58,990 nucleotides of DNA from Bryobacterales bacterium. Its GTDB lineage: Bacteria; Acidobacteriota; Terriglobia; Bryobacterales; UBA6623. A program made the position numbers and the translations under genes. Each line of letters opens with the position of its first letter. Within the stretch, counting starts at the first letter, position 1. Below, in pieces: positions 57,844 to 58,990 of the stretch. Location: positions 1-58,990 of the forward strand of contig JAJDTX010000080.1 of assembly GCA_022826925.1 (NCBI GenBank). Direction: 5' to 3'. The notes below the pieces were generated by a model, which was given only the letters and a program-made list of their open reading frames with translations, had not been told where the DNA came from and did not search any database.

Positions 57844-58122
57844 CTAGGTCTTCAGGCGGTACGCCTGTAGCCGGCTTTGGGGCTTCTCGGGGATCGTGGG
57901 TTCGATCCTTCCGTCGGCAACGAGAAGCCTGATCACCTTGTTGAGTTTGCCGGATACCCTCTTTTGCCCTAGGCCTCAGGAGAGATCCGCTTTCGACATT
58001 GGTCTATCCGCCAGCTGCCGAAGCACTCTCTCGGCCAGCGACTCTGGCTGCGACTCTGGCTGCCGCTGTTCGTCGCTCCAAGAGTCGTGGGCGGGATTGC
58101 CAGACGTGGCGAACGACTGCGT
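57844..58122 (-). pseudogene. 3' fragment of a RecG/AlbA_2- or Fic-type protein, with an in-frame stop
   Basis: On the minus strand the frame ends in a winged-helix tail reading RVSGKLNKVIRLLVADGRIE then TIPEKPQSRLQAYRLKT-stop. This closely matches the C-terminus of ATP-binding (AlbA_2/RecG-like) and some Fic proteins (TIPDKPNSRLQKYRL). Above an in-frame TGA at 57976-57978 the same frame continues sensibly as LAERVLRQLADRPMSKADLS. The gene is therefore broken by one stop, most simply CGA to TGA. Further upstream the frame closes at 58123-58125, and no N-terminal domain is found. It is a decayed remnant. Confidence 0.65.
58038..58061. repeat. 12-bp tandem duplication inside the pseudogene
   Basis: GCGACTCTGGCT occurs twice in tandem, encoding a repeated Gln-Pro-Glu-Ser on the minus strand. 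Confidence 0.7.
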
Positions 58123-58368
58123 TCATCACGGCTTCGCCCAGCTCAGCGGACCTGTGCCTGTGTAAGGCTGGTCGGGAGTGCTGCTCCGGCGCACGAGTGC
58201 CACGCCATCCGCTGGCAGGTTACAAGTGATCGAAGTCGATGGCCCATAGACGATAGCGCGCACCGTCCAGTCTGCGAGATCGTGGGCTCCTTCGCCCCAG
58301 ACGTTGAAGTCCCGCGAGCCGACCCCTTTGCAGCGCGTCTGGGATGTGCTCGTCTCCGAACTGGCCGC
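58123..58368. other. Non-coding stretch upstream of the pseudogene
   Basis: No supportable gene. A minus-strand patch just beyond the pseudogene reads ELGEAVMNAVV in another frame. It could be older debris of the same gene, but the match is too weak to extend the call. Confidence 0.35.
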
Positions 58369-58848
58369 CTAGGCTATATCCGACTCTACGTCGCGAAAGA
58401 TGGCGTGATCTCTTCTCGCCGGTTCCAGCTTCAGCCACTCGATTGAGGCTGCCCGTTCAAACGTCTCGATGTACCATTCGGAATTCAGTTCCCGCGTCCG
58501 CTCGCGGAATCCTCGAATCAGTAGTCCGTCGATTTGGTCAATCTCATCGAACGCTAGTTTGGAGGTCCTCCGCGCAAGGACTCTCTCTAGGTGCTCATGG
58601 AACTCAACATACAGCAAATAGCGCTGGTCGTCCTTGTCAAAGCCTCGGTAGTTAGGATTTGCGTTCTGAGAAACGTCGTAGATTAAGGTTCGATACTTGG
58701 CGATCTCTCTTGCGATGTACGCAATTTGGCGCCTTCGCTCTCGTTGACCCCATAGGCGATCCCATATCCGTACAGCGACCGTCACGACCAGCCCCGCAGC
58801 GAGACCGCCAGCAGCACCAACGAGAATGTTGACGACTGCTTCGTTCAT
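58369..58848 (-). CDS. Membrane-anchored hypothetical protein
   Basis: A 159-aa protein with one N-terminal hydrophobic helix (VVNILVGAAGGLAAGLVVTV, about residues 4-23). It is followed by a soluble, largely helical, charged domain (RRRQIAYIAREIAKYRTLIY, YLLYVEFHEHLERVLARRTS, FDEIDQIDGLLIRGFRERTR). No family recognised. The ATG at residue 11 of a longer frame is preferred since it starts the hydrophobic helix. Local GC content is lower than the neighbours, which together with the adjacent remnant may point to an acquired segment. Confidence 0.6.
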   Translation of the reverse strand: MNEAVVNILVGAAGGLAAGLVVTVAVRIWDRLWGQRERRRQIAYIAREIAKYRTLIYDVSQNANPNYRGFDKDDQRYLLYVEFHEHLERVLARRTSKLAFDEIDQIDGLLIRGFRERTRELNSEWYIETFERAASIEWLKLEPARRDHAIFRDVESDIA

Positions 58849-58990
58849 TAGCCCATGTTTAACATTTTCGGATCGCAAGGGCGGCCCAACTGCGTTCTAT
58901 GCCCGGCAAGCTGAGACTCGATTTGGTGTGGTCTAGGGCGGGCACTCGCCCGATAACCGACGTAGGTTTGGTGCGGCCCGGACAACTGAA

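Noticed and set aside
57896..58229. Plus-strand frames over the RecG/Fic-type fragment
   Set aside because: The minus strand carries the recognisable winged-helix tail, so these plus-strand frames are shadows.

Overview
The window is high-GC, gene-dense bacterial chromosome and most likely comes from an Acidobacteriota genome (Bryobacterales/Solibacter-like). The evidence is combined. There are three very large Oar-type TonB-dependent receptors with an N-terminal carboxypeptidase-regulatory domain. There is an ADOP-type (acidobacterial duplicated orphan permease) MacB/FtsX protein, and a CadC-like winged-helix regulator fused to a membrane domain. A DUF1549/DUF1553 cytochrome protein and a DUF1501 protein are present, as are bacillithiol genes bshB1-bshA. 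Many enzymes carry Tat-type twin-arginine leaders. This is inference from gene content; no 16S gene is present.

Layout. 1-1.0 kb: 3' part of an IS1634-type transposase. 1.4-3.8 kb: ribose-type sugar ABC permease and ATPase, with no binding protein. 3.99-4.85 kb: a Gp37/Gp68-type (DUF5131) three-Cys protein and a stub of a probable TcmP partner. 4.9-12.4 kb: two TonB-dependent receptors flanking a methyltransferase, then tRNA-Val(UAC). 12.6-13.2 kb: a hicAB remnant whose hicB has an in-frame TGA. 13.35-14.5 kb: exported Gfo/Idh/MocA oxidoreductase. 14.7-16.7 kb: an unrecognised tightly coupled two-gene module, the second protein ending in an ImmA/IrrE-like domain without its zinc site. 16.8-21.3 kb: two divergent sulfatase-superfamily genes separated by a complete IS with inverted repeats. 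21.5-22.4 kb: tandem thioesterases. 22.4-31 kb: PSCyt/DUF1549/DUF1553 protein, M1 aminopeptidase, aldo/keto reductase, catalase-peroxidase katG. 31.1-33 kb: bshB1-bshA. 33.2-40 kb: a membrane protein, cysteine synthase plus JAMM protease, an L-fuconate dehydratase-like enolase, DUF1501, TonB and a haloacid-dehalogenase-like protein. 40-43.8 kb: mutL, methylmalonyl-CoA mutase catalytic subunit, small membrane protein. 44.1-50.4 kb: ADOP permease and the third TonB-dependent receptor. 50.8-57.8 kb: arylsulfatase, exported sugar isomerase, uppS, CadC-like regulator, DUF5060 lipoprotein. 57.8-58.9 kb: a RecG/Fic-type C-terminal pseudogene fragment and a membrane-anchored hypothetical protein.

Functionally much of the window fits uptake and breakdown of sulfated glycans. 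The receptors and TonB would move material across the outer membrane, the sulfatases would desulfate it, and the exported oxidoreductase, isomerase and DUF5060 protein plus the fuconate dehydratase-like enzyme and sugar ABC components would process the sugars. Interspersed are mobile and decayed elements: two IS and three gene remnants, two of which carry TGA where CGA would be expected. The least explained functional-looking locus is the two-gene module at 14.7-16.7 kb.
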